Part shown: positions 41,986 to 49,261 of the stretch, piece by piece | How the letters are laid out: each line of letters begins with the position of its first letter | Position numbering within the stretch: the first letter of the stretch is position 1 | Source: an uncultured Lachnospiraceae bacterium | Lineage (GTDB): Bacteria > Bacillota > Clostridia > Lachnospirales > Lachnospiraceae | DNA length: 64,000 bases | Assembly (NCBI GenBank): GCA_910583605.1 | Contig: CAJTXN010000007.1 | Span: 62,001 to 126,000, forward strand | Direction: 5' to 3' | Made by a program: the position numbers and the translations under genes | The notes under the pieces: model-generated | Told to the model about the DNA's origin: nothing | The model's input: the letters and a program-made list of their open reading frames with translations, nothing else | Database searches by the model: none

Positions 41986-43797
41986 ATGAAAAAAATAAGG
42001 GTTAAGCTGGCAGTTATATTTCTATTTATTGTAATTTTGGGAATAATTTTGTTTTTATATTACTATAATAACAGAATTTATATTATGAAAGATAAAAATA
42101 GTTTTATTGAAGGAAACATTATAGAAGGTTATTTATCCGAAGCGGAATGTATAAATATTAATAGTTTACTGAGAGAAAAGGTATATGAAGATGACGAATA
42201 TTATGGCTTTAATGATAATAAAGAAAATGTGGATTTATATACTGCTAATACGTTTGTGAAAATTGCTGTAACGCTTCAAGATAATGATATGATTAATTTG
42301 CTCAACAGCAAATTGCAATTTCTGAGTAATGTGAATACAGATTCCATGAATATGTTAAATTTGATTTACTATGTTAATATTTGTGAAGCTTTGGATATTC
42401 ATTATAATTTAGAACAGATATATAATAATCTGCAAAAATATTATGATAATAATGACAGGCTCTTTTATTTAAATAGTGAAAATGACAGTATTAATATTAA
42501 AATTACAATAACAGCACTATGTTGTAATGCAATAAAAGACAATGAATTATTTAATATTTTTGATTTAAAAAAAGGAGTAATTACTGCATATGATCATTAC
42601 ACTTTTGAGACTTCCGGAACGTCTTCTTTATATAACTCGGGAGGTGATATTTTATATTGTCTGGATGTAATCGGTGAGGTAGACAAGATAGATTTACATA
42701 AACATAAATCATGGTTTGAATATTGGAAAAATCAGTATGAAGTGATGAATATAGAAGATGTGGAAAGTCTGCTGCAATATTCGGAGTTTTTTAAAATTGC
42801 AAAAATATTTGATAAAGATTATTCTAATCATAAATTAAAAAAGTCATATGATAGTATGAGTGATGGGTATCTTTCGGAAGAACTGGACTATTTTATGTTG
42901 ATTAATTCTATAGAAAATATTGATGTATATGATAATGCTGTTTTTAATTCGGTATTATTAGAAAATGTAGAAGAGCATATACGCCGGGGAAAATTGTTTG
43001 AGGCTAAGATTGATTTACAATCCACCCTGTATGGTATACTATTAGCCGATAAATCCGGTTTTCAATATAATAAAGAAAAACTGCAGAATTTTATCAATCA
43101 AAATTATCAGCTCATTGAAGAGAGCAGAGATACGCCGGAGATAACAAATTATTTATACTATACGATTATATTGGATCAGATAGCCAATAATTTCAATGTA
43201 AATTATAACAGTAATTTTATTCAGGAAAAGATTGATTTTGTATTAAAGAATATAAAATATGGTACTGAAAATGGAGCAGAAAGTATAGAGGAAACCAGAA
43301 AGATTCTGGAAATAATCATGGATTTGCAAATACATAATGTTGATGTGCATATTACGGAAAAGCAGAGAAAAAAGATAAGTAAAGGTTTAAAGTCCTGTTG
43401 GAACCGGGAAGAACTAAAAAATAGCTTTTTGATTACAGATATGTATATTATCAGTGATATTCTGAAGTTGGATATTGTAAAGCCGGATGATTTTATTCAG
43501 GTTCATAATCTGTTGTTATCCAATGGCGGTAATAAGATGAAGAAAGACGAATTAATGGCAGCAGATATTTTTACTACATATAAATTTGAAGTTTGTCTGG
43601 AACGGATGAATGATTATACCTGTCTGGAAGATAAAAAACAATTTGCGGAATCACTGAAAATAAAAGAGGGAATTTACTGTTTATATGATGATTCTGAAGA
43701 TATGCTGGTAGAGCTGGCATCGGTTTTATATGGAAATACGATTTGCAAAAGGGAAATTGGAGGGGATAAGTTTGATTTCAATAAATCATATCAGTAA
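41986..43797 (+). CDS. Large membrane-anchored protein of unknown function, helical toroid-like
   Basis: 603 residues, not recognised. One N-terminal membrane anchor (about residues 8-26, LAVIFLFIVILGIILFLYYY) and a long extracytoplasmic body rich in Asn, Asp, Ile and Tyr. Repeated segments such as MLNLIYYVNICEALDIHYN, ITNYLYYTIILDQIANNF and ITDMYIISDILKLDIVKPD, each a helix followed by a short turn, resemble the helical hairpins of alpha/alpha-toroid (prenyltransferase- or terpene cyclase-like) folds. Much more A+T-rich than neighbours, suggesting transfer. GAGAGGAAGG precedes the ATG. It overlaps the ABC chimera gene by 26 bases, so the two were probably co-expressed. Confidence 0.75.
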   Translation: MKKIRVKLAVIFLFIVILGIILFLYYYNNRIYIMKDKNSFIEGNIIEGYLSEAECININSLLREKVYEDDEYYGFNDNKENVDLYTANTFVKIAVTLQDNDMINLLNSKLQFLSNVNTDSMNMLNLIYYVNICEALDIHYNLEQIYNNLQKYYDNNDRLFYLNSENDSINIKITITALCCNAIKDNELFNIFDLKKGVITAYDHYTFETSGTSSLYNSGGDILYCLDVIGEVDKIDLHKHKSWFEYWKNQYEVMNIEDVESLLQYSEFFKIAKIFDKDYSNHKLKKSYDSMSDGYLSEELDYFMLINSIENIDVYDNAVFNSVLLENVEEHIRRGKLFEAKIDLQSTLYGILLADKSGFQYNKEKLQNFINQNYQLIEESRDTPEITNYLYYTIILDQIANNFNVNYNSNFIQEKIDFVLKNIKYGTENGAESIEETRKILEIIMDLQIHNVDVHITEKQRKKISKGLKSCWNREELKNSFLITDMYIISDILKLDIVKPDDFIQVHNLLLSNGGNKMKKDELMAADIFTTYKFEVCLERMNDYTCLEDKKQFAESLKIKEGIYCLYDDSEDMLVELASVLYGNTICKREIGGDKFDFNKSYQ

Positions 43798-44278
43798 AAA
43801 ATATGGAAATAAAACAATTATAAATAATTTAAGCCTGACAATTTATGAAGGGGAAATTACTTTTATAGTGGGCAGTTCCGGAGCAGGAAAGTCGACGCTT
43901 TTAAATTTGATTGGCGGACTGGATATGGTCAGCTCCGGAGAAATACTTTATAATGGGAAAAATATATCGGTAATGGAAAGGCAGAAGGAAATCGGAATCA
44001 TAAAAAATCTGGGGGCCGGTGACCGGAATGTTTTTCTGACTTTATGGTTTGATATTGCAGTAATATCCGGGGGAGCAATGATACTGTCTCTGTTGATTAC
44101 AAAAATATTTATGTTGATTTTGCCGGATATTCTGGCGGATATTGCATTTATTGTATATACTTATCCGATTAAGTATCTGCTTCTGACCGGAGTTTTGTTT
44201 ATGGCAGTTATAACGGTATATACAATACTGGGGATGAAGAAACTGGTGAAAAAGATGCCGGCATTGTTATTAAAATAG
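43772..44278 (+). pseudogene. ABC transporter remnant: ATPase start joined in frame to FtsX-like permease end
   Basis: 168 residues. Residues 1-~68 are the start of a MacB/LolD-type ATPase (ISKKYGNKTIINNLSL, Walker A GSSGAGKST, then GEILYNGKNISVMERQ). Without a break the chain becomes the end of an FtsX-like permease (KEIGIIKNLGAGDRNVF, then three hydrophobic helices). The ATPase Q-loop, signature, Walker B and H-loop, and most of the permease, are missing. The join falls near 43975-43990, at a short RQKEI-like similarity between the two parts. It reads as a large in-frame deletion, so the product should be inactive. TTG start at 43772 after GGAGGGG. Confidence 0.8.
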
Positions 44279-44295
44279 TTTTTTGAAAAAAGTTA

Positions 44296-44324
44296 TTGAC
44301 AATTATCTACACTTCATTTATAAT
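44296..44324 (+). promoter_or_regulatory. Promoter of the tRNA cluster
   Basis: TTGACA (44296-44301), 17-base spacer, TATAAT (44319-44324); both boxes perfect. Confidence 0.9.
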
Positions 44325-44364
44325 AACACTTGCGTTGTTAAGAACGGCTAAATTCATCAGACAA

Positions 44365-44439
44365 CGGGGTGTGGCTCAGCTTGGCTAGAGCGCCTGATTT
44401 GGGATCAGGAGGTCGCAGGTTCGAATCCTGTCACCCCGA
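44365..44439 (+). tRNA. tRNA-Pro (anticodon TGG)
   Basis: Acceptor CGGGGTG / CACCCCG, anticodon stem CCTGA / TCAGG with loop TTTGGGA, T loop GTTCGAATC. First gene of the cluster. Confidence 0.97.
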
Positions 44440-44445
44440 CTTTAA

Positions 44446-44516
44446 GCGGGTGTAGTTCAATGGTAGAACACTAGCCTTCCAAGCTAGATACGTGGGTTCG
44501 ATTCCCATCACCCGCT
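44446..44516 (+). tRNA. tRNA-Gly (anticodon TCC)
   Basis: Acceptor GCGGGTG / CACCCGC, anticodon stem CTAGC / GCTAG with loop CTTCCAA. Six bases after tRNA-Pro. Confidence 0.97.
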
Positions 44517-44573
44517 TTTACATTGAAAAAATGAAATATTTTATCAATTGTAAGTTACTCATTTAGTATTTAC

Positions 44574-44647
<74 letters not shown>

Positions 44648-44678
44648 TTTTTCTGGAAATGATATCCGGGAGAGTTAT

Positions 44679-44753
44679 GGTGGGTATAGCGCAGTTGGTT
44701 AGCGCGCCAGATTGTGGCTCTGGAGGCCAAGGGTTCGAATCCCTTTATCCACC
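44679..44753 (+). tRNA. tRNA-His (anticodon GTG)
   Basis: Acceptor GTGGGTA / TATCCAC with the extra G-1 (44679) paired to C, anticodon stem CCAGA / TCTGG with loop TTGTGGC. Confidence 0.97.
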
Positions 44754-44756
44754 CTT

Positions 44757-44805
44757 TAGTTAGGAAGTACTATGAGGAATAGTAGTTACTAACTTTTTTT
44801 ATTTC
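44757..44805 (+). terminator. Terminator within the tRNA cluster, after tRNA-His
   Basis: Imperfect stem AGTTAG...TACT / AGTAG...CTAACT followed by a seven-T run. The tRNA-Gln just beyond has no clear promoter of its own, so read-through is likely. Confidence 0.65.
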
Positions 44806-44824
44806 ATTAGGAAGATTTATATAG

Positions 44825-44897
44825 TGGGCTATCGCCAAGCGGTAAGGCACAGGACTTTGACTCCTGCATTACGTTGGTTCGAATCCAACTAGCCCAG
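44825..44897 (+). tRNA. tRNA-Gln (anticodon TTG)
   Basis: Acceptor TGGGCTA / TAGCCCA with discriminator G, anticodon stem CAGGA / TCCTG with loop CTTTGAC. Companion of the CTG isoacceptor at 32014. Confidence 0.97.
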
Positions 44898-44902
44898 TTT
44901 GA

Positions 44903-44945
44903 AAAACTACCCTCAGAGACGTATGGCTTGAGGATAGTTTTTTTG
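44903..44945 (+). terminator. Terminator of the tRNA cluster
   Basis: Stem AAACTACCCTCA / TGAGGATAGTTT (one mismatch), then a T run. Confidence 0.8.
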
Positions 44946-45008
44946 TTCTGAAAGGTATAAGTTAACGGAAATATCAGAAACTATTTTATGTACAGCGGAG
45001 GTAAAACC

Positions 45009-45572
45009 ATGTTAAAAGTGGTGGATTCAGACAGCTTTATGAATGAAATCAAACAATTATACGATACGGCATTTCCAAGAGAAGAAAGGTATCTGGATTT
45101 TGAGCCGGCCGTAAAGCAGATAGAGGCAGCAAATTCCGGTGAAAAACGTGGTGAATTGGTTGCTTTTGGCGAGGATAACGGGGAAACAGCCGGTTTTGTC
45201 GGATTTGTAATGGTATTGTTTTGTGGCAATATAGCTCATTTATACTATTTTGCCATACATGAGAACCTGCGGGGCCGGAAGTATGGGGAACAGGCGTTGA
45301 ATCTGCTCAAAGAGCGGTATAAAGACAGAACCATCTGGCTGGGTGTGGAATTACCGGATGAAAATGCAGAAAATCAACAGCAGCGGCTGAGGAGGAAACA
45401 ATTTTATTACAGAAACGGTTTCCGGGATACCGATGTATCGGGAGAAAAAAACGGCTGTATGCTGCAGATGATGTCAACAGACGGAATGATTGACCCTGAT
45501 ACACTGGTTCGGCTGGATAAAATGATAGATGAAATGGTTGCTGAGGGCCGCAGGCAACAGTTAAACGCTTGA
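45009..45572 (+). CDS. GNAT-family N-acetyltransferase
   Basis: 187 residues with the GNAT fold: AHLYYFAIHENLRGRKYGEQAL holds the acetyl-CoA binding R/Q-x-x-G-x-G/A pattern (LRGRKYGEQA), and the C-terminal half keeps RRKQFYYRNGF. It begins MLKVVDSDSFMNEIKQLYD; GGAGG precedes the ATG at 45009, while the frame from 44988 has no site. Substrate unknown. First gene downstream of the tRNA cluster. Confidence 0.85.
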   Translation: MLKVVDSDSFMNEIKQLYDTAFPREERYLDFEPAVKQIEAANSGEKRGELVAFGEDNGETAGFVGFVMVLFCGNIAHLYYFAIHENLRGRKYGEQALNLLKERYKDRTIWLGVELPDENAENQQQRLRRKQFYYRNGFRDTDVSGEKNGCMLQMMSTDGMIDPDTLVRLDKMIDEMVAEGRRQQLNA

Positions 45573-45663
45573 CAAAATACAGGCAATTGCAAAATTTCTG
45601 GACTGCTGCTCTGAGTTTGCAGTCATCGGCATTGATGAAATAAAAAGAAAGGATAAATGAAAA

Positions 45664-45978
45664 ATGGTAAAGCATATAATTTTATGGAAAATAGCCGATG
45701 GAAAATCGGAAGAAGAGAAAAAGAAGATTAAAGAAGGTGTAAAGTCCGGGCTGGAAGGATTGAAAGGCAGGATTCCGGGACTGTTGGATATCCGGGTACA
45801 GATTGATTCGCTGGCTTCTTCCAATGCGGATATAATGCTGGATTCTTCTTTTGAGAATGAAGAAGCACTGAAGGAATATGCCGTACATCCGGAACATGTG
45901 AAAGTAGCGGATAATAATGTACGGCCGTTTATGGATGTCAGAATGTGTATGGATTATGAAAGCAGAGGTGGTGTATAA
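45664..45978 (+). CDS. Dabb-domain (stress-responsive A/B barrel) protein
   Basis: 104-residue dimeric ferredoxin-like barrel: MVKHIILWKIADG, central VQIDSLASSNADIML and AVHPEHVKVADN with the family His. Function of bacterial members is mostly unknown. Its stop is one base before the pepD start, so the two are coupled. Confidence 0.88.
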   Translation: MVKHIILWKIADGKSEEEKKKIKEGVKSGLEGLKGRIPGLLDIRVQIDSLASSNADIMLDSSFENEEALKEYAVHPEHVKVADNNVRPFMDVRMCMDYESRGGV

Positions 45979-45979
45979 A

Positions 45980-47476
45980 ATGTCAGTGTTAGACGGTATA
46001 AAGCCGGAAGCTGTATTCCGGTATTTTGAGGCAATCTGTGGTATTCCCCATGGCTCCTCCAATACAAAGGGGCTCAGTGATTATTGTGCCGGATTTGCAA
46101 GGGAACATAAGCTGAAATATATTCAGGATTCCCATAATAATATAATAATCTTTAAAGATGGGACGCCGGGATATGAGAATTCCTGTCCGGTTATCCTGCA
46201 GGGGCATTTGGATATGGTCTGTGAAAAATCACAGGACTGTGAGATTGATTTTAAAACAGAGGCTTTGCGGTTAAAGGTTGAAAACGGTATGATTTCCGCC
46301 CGGGGAACCACATTAGGAGGAGATGACGGAATCGCCGTAGCATATGGTCTTGCATTATTGGAATCCCGGGATATTCCTCATCCGCCCCTTGAGGTGGTTT
46401 TTACCTCAGATGAGGAAATCGGTATGCTGGGAGCGGCAGCCATAGACTGTACGGAATTAAAGTCAAAAATAATGTTAAATCTGGATTCGGAAGAAGAGGG
46501 ATATCTGCTGGTAAGCTGTGCGGGCGGCGTTACGGCTGCCTGTCATATTCCGCTGGATTATATGGTGGATAAGTCCAATGAGATTTCCAAAGAAAATGCA
46601 CCGGGAATTCTGCTGGAATTAAGGGTCGGTGGATTAAACGGAGGTCATTCCGGCGTTGAGATTGATAAGGGACGGGCAAATGCCAATCAGGTATTGGGGC
46701 GTATCTTATTTGCAATAAAAGAGAAGATGAAATTCGGCCTGATGGAGGTAAACGGAGGGTTAAAAGATAATGCCATTCCACGGGAAGCTGCTGCTAAGCT
46801 TATGATAGCCGACAGAAACTGGGATGAATTTCAGGAATTGATTTCGGAATATAATAAAATACTTGCCAATGAATATAGGAATACGGACAAAGATATTCAT
46901 TTAACGGTCCGGCAGGCCTCCTGTGATATGGAACATAACATGGAAAATACCCGTATCATGTCCTATGAATGTATGTTTAGGGTAATCACGGCTCTGGTAA
47001 ATCTTCCGGGGGGCATACAAAAGATGAGCCATGATATTGATGGTCTGGTGCAGACGTCGTTAAATATGGGAATTCTTGCTACCAGGGATGATGAGGTGGT
47101 TCTGAGTTTTTCGGTCAGGAGCAGTTTGGGAAGCGAAAAAGAAGAACTGGTTGCAAAACTTCGCTGTTTAACGGAATCTCTGGGCGGTTATGTGAGCTGT
47201 ACCGGTGATTATCCGGCATGGGAATTCAGGCAGAATTCGGAACTGCGGAAACTGATGTCGGAAATTTATGAAGAACAGACCGGAAGAAAACCGGTAATTC
47301 AGGCTCTGCATGCCGGCGTGGAGTGCGGTTTGTTTGCGGATAAGATTCCGGATTTGGATTGTGTTTCTTTCGGTCCGGATATAAAAGACATTCATACTCC
47401 GGCAGAATGCATGGATATAGCCAGTGTGGAACGCACCTGGAATTTTCTGCTAGAGATTTTGAAACGGTTAAAATAA
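45980..47476 (+). CDS. pepD: Aminoacyl-histidine dipeptidase (PepD, M20 family)
   Basis: 498-residue di-zinc peptidase cleaving X-His and related dipeptides. Metal and catalytic motifs: GHLDMVCEK (first His and catalytic Asp), GTTLGGDDGIAVAYG (bridging Asp), TSDEEIGMLGA (catalytic Glu pair), LNLDSEEEGY, GGLNGGHSGVEI, and the final HAGVECGLF and PAECMDIASVERTW. The ATG at 45980 has GAGGTGG upstream. It complements the peptide ABC importer in this window. Confidence 0.95.
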   Translation: MSVLDGIKPEAVFRYFEAICGIPHGSSNTKGLSDYCAGFAREHKLKYIQDSHNNIIIFKDGTPGYENSCPVILQGHLDMVCEKSQDCEIDFKTEALRLKVENGMISARGTTLGGDDGIAVAYGLALLESRDIPHPPLEVVFTSDEEIGMLGAAAIDCTELKSKIMLNLDSEEEGYLLVSCAGGVTAACHIPLDYMVDKSNEISKENAPGILLELRVGGLNGGHSGVEIDKGRANANQVLGRILFAIKEKMKFGLMEVNGGLKDNAIPREAAAKLMIADRNWDEFQELISEYNKILANEYRNTDKDIHLTVRQASCDMEHNMENTRIMSYECMFRVITALVNLPGGIQKMSHDIDGLVQTSLNMGILATRDDEVVLSFSVRSSLGSEKEELVAKLRCLTESLGGYVSCTGDYPAWEFRQNSELRKLMSEIYEEQTGRKPVIQALHAGVECGLFADKIPDLDCVSFGPDIKDIHTPAECMDIASVERTWNFLLEILKRLK

Positions 47477-47512
47477 ATATATAGCTTTATAAAATTAAAA
47501 GTCATAAAAACC

Positions 47513-47540
47513 TTGACAAATAAAATCAAAGTTATATAAT
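47513..47540 (+). promoter_or_regulatory. Promoter of the hemolysin III-like gene
   Basis: TTGACA (47513-47518), 16-base spacer, TATAAT (47535-47540). The -10 box lies inside the left arm of the palindrome annotated next. Confidence 0.8.
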
Positions 47541-47574
47541 GTAGTTATCAAAACTACATTATATAACTTTGATT
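47524..47574. promoter_or_regulatory. 23-bp perfect inverted repeat, candidate operator
   Basis: Left arm 47524-47546 (begins AATCAAAGTTATATAATG) and right arm 47552-47574 are exact reverse complements with loop ATCAA. It covers the -10 and start site of the promoter. It could equally form a hairpin in the leader RNA, but no T run follows and it contains the promoter itself, so DNA-level control by a dimeric repressor is favoured. Confidence 0.75.
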
Positions 47575-47666
47575 AATATATAACGAAAATGTGAATATAA
47601 TGCATATTGATACAGTATCCCGGTAACGAAAAAGCAGAGTTATGTTTTGTAAAAGGAGGAATCTGC

Positions 47667-48356
47667 ATGGATTATTCATATGGACTGCATGAAAACAAGG
47701 TTGGAAAATTACAGAGAATATCAATACCGAAATATACATTGGGAGAAGAACTGATCAGCGCTGTTTCCCACGGAATTGGAGCCGGACTGGGAGTTGCGGC
47801 GTTATGTCTTTGTCTGGTGAAAACATATGTACATGGGGATATATGGGGCAATGTCAGCAGTTGGTTTTTCGGAATTTCGCTGATCGTTTTATACAGTATG
47901 TCATGTATTTATCATGGACTGAAACCGAATAATGCCAAGCGGGTGATGAGGATTTTTGACCACTGTACGATATTTTTATTGATTGCGGGAACCTATACTC
48001 CCTTTACAATGGTGGCATTGAGAGGTACGGTGGGCTGGCCGCTGTTTGCAGTTGTCTGGGGAGCGGCAGTTATAGGGATCATATTAAATGCCATTGACAT
48101 GGAGCGGTTTAAGACCATATCCATGGTATGCTATCTGGCTATGGGCTGGGTGATCATATTCGCATTTAAGCCACTGTGTGCGGCTGTTCCGAGAGCGGGA
48201 ATACAGCTTCTGGTGGCAGGCGGCATTGCATATACACTGGGAGCCGTTGTATATGGGATTGGAAGCAGGGTAAAATATATGCATTCCATCTGGCATTTCT
48301 TCGTACTGGCCGGAAGTATACTACATTTCTTTTCTATTTACTTATATGTATTATAA
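47667..48356 (+). CDS. Hemolysin III family membrane protein (PAQR-like)
   Basis: 229 residues, seven transmembrane segments. Signatures: EELISAVSHGIGAGLG, the SxxYH region MSCIYHGLKP, FDHCTIFLLIAGTYTPF and HSIWHFFVLAGSILHFFSI, with the His/Asp residues that bind zinc in the PAQR/alkaline-ceramidase superfamily. The hemolysin name is historical; members probably act on lipids. GGAGG at the ATG. Behind a promoter with a perfect palindrome, so tightly regulated. Confidence 0.93.
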   Translation: MDYSYGLHENKVGKLQRISIPKYTLGEELISAVSHGIGAGLGVAALCLCLVKTYVHGDIWGNVSSWFFGISLIVLYSMSCIYHGLKPNNAKRVMRIFDHCTIFLLIAGTYTPFTMVALRGTVGWPLFAVVWGAAVIGIILNAIDMERFKTISMVCYLAMGWVIIFAFKPLCAAVPRAGIQLLVAGGIAYTLGAVVYGIGSRVKYMHSIWHFFVLAGSILHFFSIYLYVL

Positions 48357-48380
48357 ATGTTGGTCAGTGATTAACCATAA

Positions 48381-48420
48381 ACGCCGGAAATTGTGAAAAG
48401 ATTTCCGGTGTTTTTTTTTA
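48381..48420 (+). terminator. Terminator of the hemolysin III-like gene
   Basis: Stem ACGCCGGAAAT / ATTTCCGGTGT and nine T. Confidence 0.9.
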
Positions 48421-48430
48421 AAAGGTATGA

Positions 48431-48436
48431 TATAAT
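48431..48436 (+). promoter_or_regulatory. Extended -10 promoter of the PAP2 gene
   Basis: TGATATAAT gives TGn-TATAAT; no good -35 is seen because the preceding terminator T run occupies it. A start near 48443 would make the ATG at 48446 leaderless. Confidence 0.5.
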
Positions 48437-48445
48437 CTGCATTAT

Positions 48446-48970
48446 ATGATAAAAAGAAAGAAGTTGGGTAGGATGTACCGGGACAGGTATAATAAATTGA
48501 GCGGCTGGATTCGAAGGAAGCCATACAGATATAAACTGTTTTTGATATTATATAAAACGCTGCCTTTATTGGTGATGGGAACATACGGCGTTATGATATT
48601 TTATGGTATATATAAATTAAACAGAGAACAGTGGATTCGGATCATTGCGGTTCCGGCCGTTACATTCCTGGTGGTTACCGTATTTCGGAAACTGATCAAT
48701 GAAAAACGGCCGTATGAAGCATATGATATTCAGCCGCTGGTATATAAATCCAAACAGGGTGAGTCCTTTCCAAGCCGTCATATGGTTTCTGTGGTTATCA
48801 TAGCCATGGCAGGATTTTATATCAGCGTCCTGCTGGGAAGTCTGCTGCTACTGTTCAGTGTGCTGATCGGAATTCTTCGCCCGGCAGCGGGTGTGCATTA
48901 TGTGAGGGATATTTTAGGAGGTTTTTTCTTTTCTCTGATTATGGGAATTATCGGGTTTTATATTATATAA
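48446..48970 (+). CDS. PAP2-family membrane phosphatase
   Basis: 174 residues with about four or five transmembrane helices. PAP2 signature: RKLINEKRP (KxxxxxxRP), SFPSRHM (PSGH variant with catalytic His) and RPAAGVHYVRDI (RxxxxxHxxxD). Likely dephosphorylates a lipid pyrophosphate such as undecaprenyl pyrophosphate or phosphatidic acid. The basic start (IKRKKLGRMYRDRYNK) is cytoplasmic. The start may be the ATG at 48473 given the promoter position. Confidence 0.88.
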   Translation: MIKRKKLGRMYRDRYNKLSGWIRRKPYRYKLFLILYKTLPLLVMGTYGVMIFYGIYKLNREQWIRIIAVPAVTFLVVTVFRKLINEKRPYEAYDIQPLVYKSKQGESFPSRHMVSVVIIAMAGFYISVLLGSLLLLFSVLIGILRPAAGVHYVRDILGGFFFSLIMGIIGFYII

Positions 48971-48979
48971 TTTTGTTTT

Positions 48980-49016
48980 ACAAAAAAACCACCGCAAAAA
49001 CTACGGTAGTTTCGTT
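48980..49016 (-). terminator. Terminator of tRNA-Leu (leftward)
   Basis: Read on the minus strand, stem ACTACCG / CGGTGGT (one G-U) followed by TTTTTTTG. It may also stop the convergent PAP2 transcript. Confidence 0.75.
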
Positions 49017-49020
49017 ATAA

Positions 49021-49100
49021 TGCGGATGACAGGAATCGAACCTGCATGGTCTCCCGCTAGATCCTAAGTCTAGTGCGTCTGCCAGTTCCGCCACATCCGC
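49021..49100 (-). tRNA. tRNA-Leu (anticodon TAG)
   Basis: Minus strand: acceptor GCGGATG / CATCCGC with discriminator A, anticodon stem CTAGA / TCTAG with loop CTTAGGA, variable arm, T loop GTTCGATTC. Reads CTA codons. Confidence 0.96.
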
Positions 49101-49122
49101 CTGTGTAAATACTGACTTGATA

Positions 49123-49151
49123 ATATTATCATAAAGATATTTTAACGTCAA
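49123..49151 (-). promoter_or_regulatory. Promoter of tRNA-Leu
   Basis: Minus strand TTGACG (49151-49146), 17-base spacer, TAATAT (49128-49123). Confidence 0.75.
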
Positions 49152-49181
49152 GTTTTTTCTATGGCTTTTCCGTAATTTACA

Positions 49182-49210
49182 TTGGCAATTCCGAAAAATT
49201 CGGCTATAAT
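49182..49210 (+). promoter_or_regulatory. Promoter of the ktrB-ktrA operon
   Basis: TTGGCA (49182-49187), 17-base spacer, TATAAT (49205-49210). The spacer holds the small palindrome CCGAAAAATTCGG. Confidence 0.78.
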
Positions 49211-49261
49211 AATATACTATATTCATATAATAAAAAAGAAAAAATTTGAGAGAGGCTATAT

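Noticed and set aside
47524..47574. Palindrome as an intrinsic terminator of pepD
   Set aside because: No T run follows either arm, and a TATAAT with a properly placed TTGACA lies inside the left arm.
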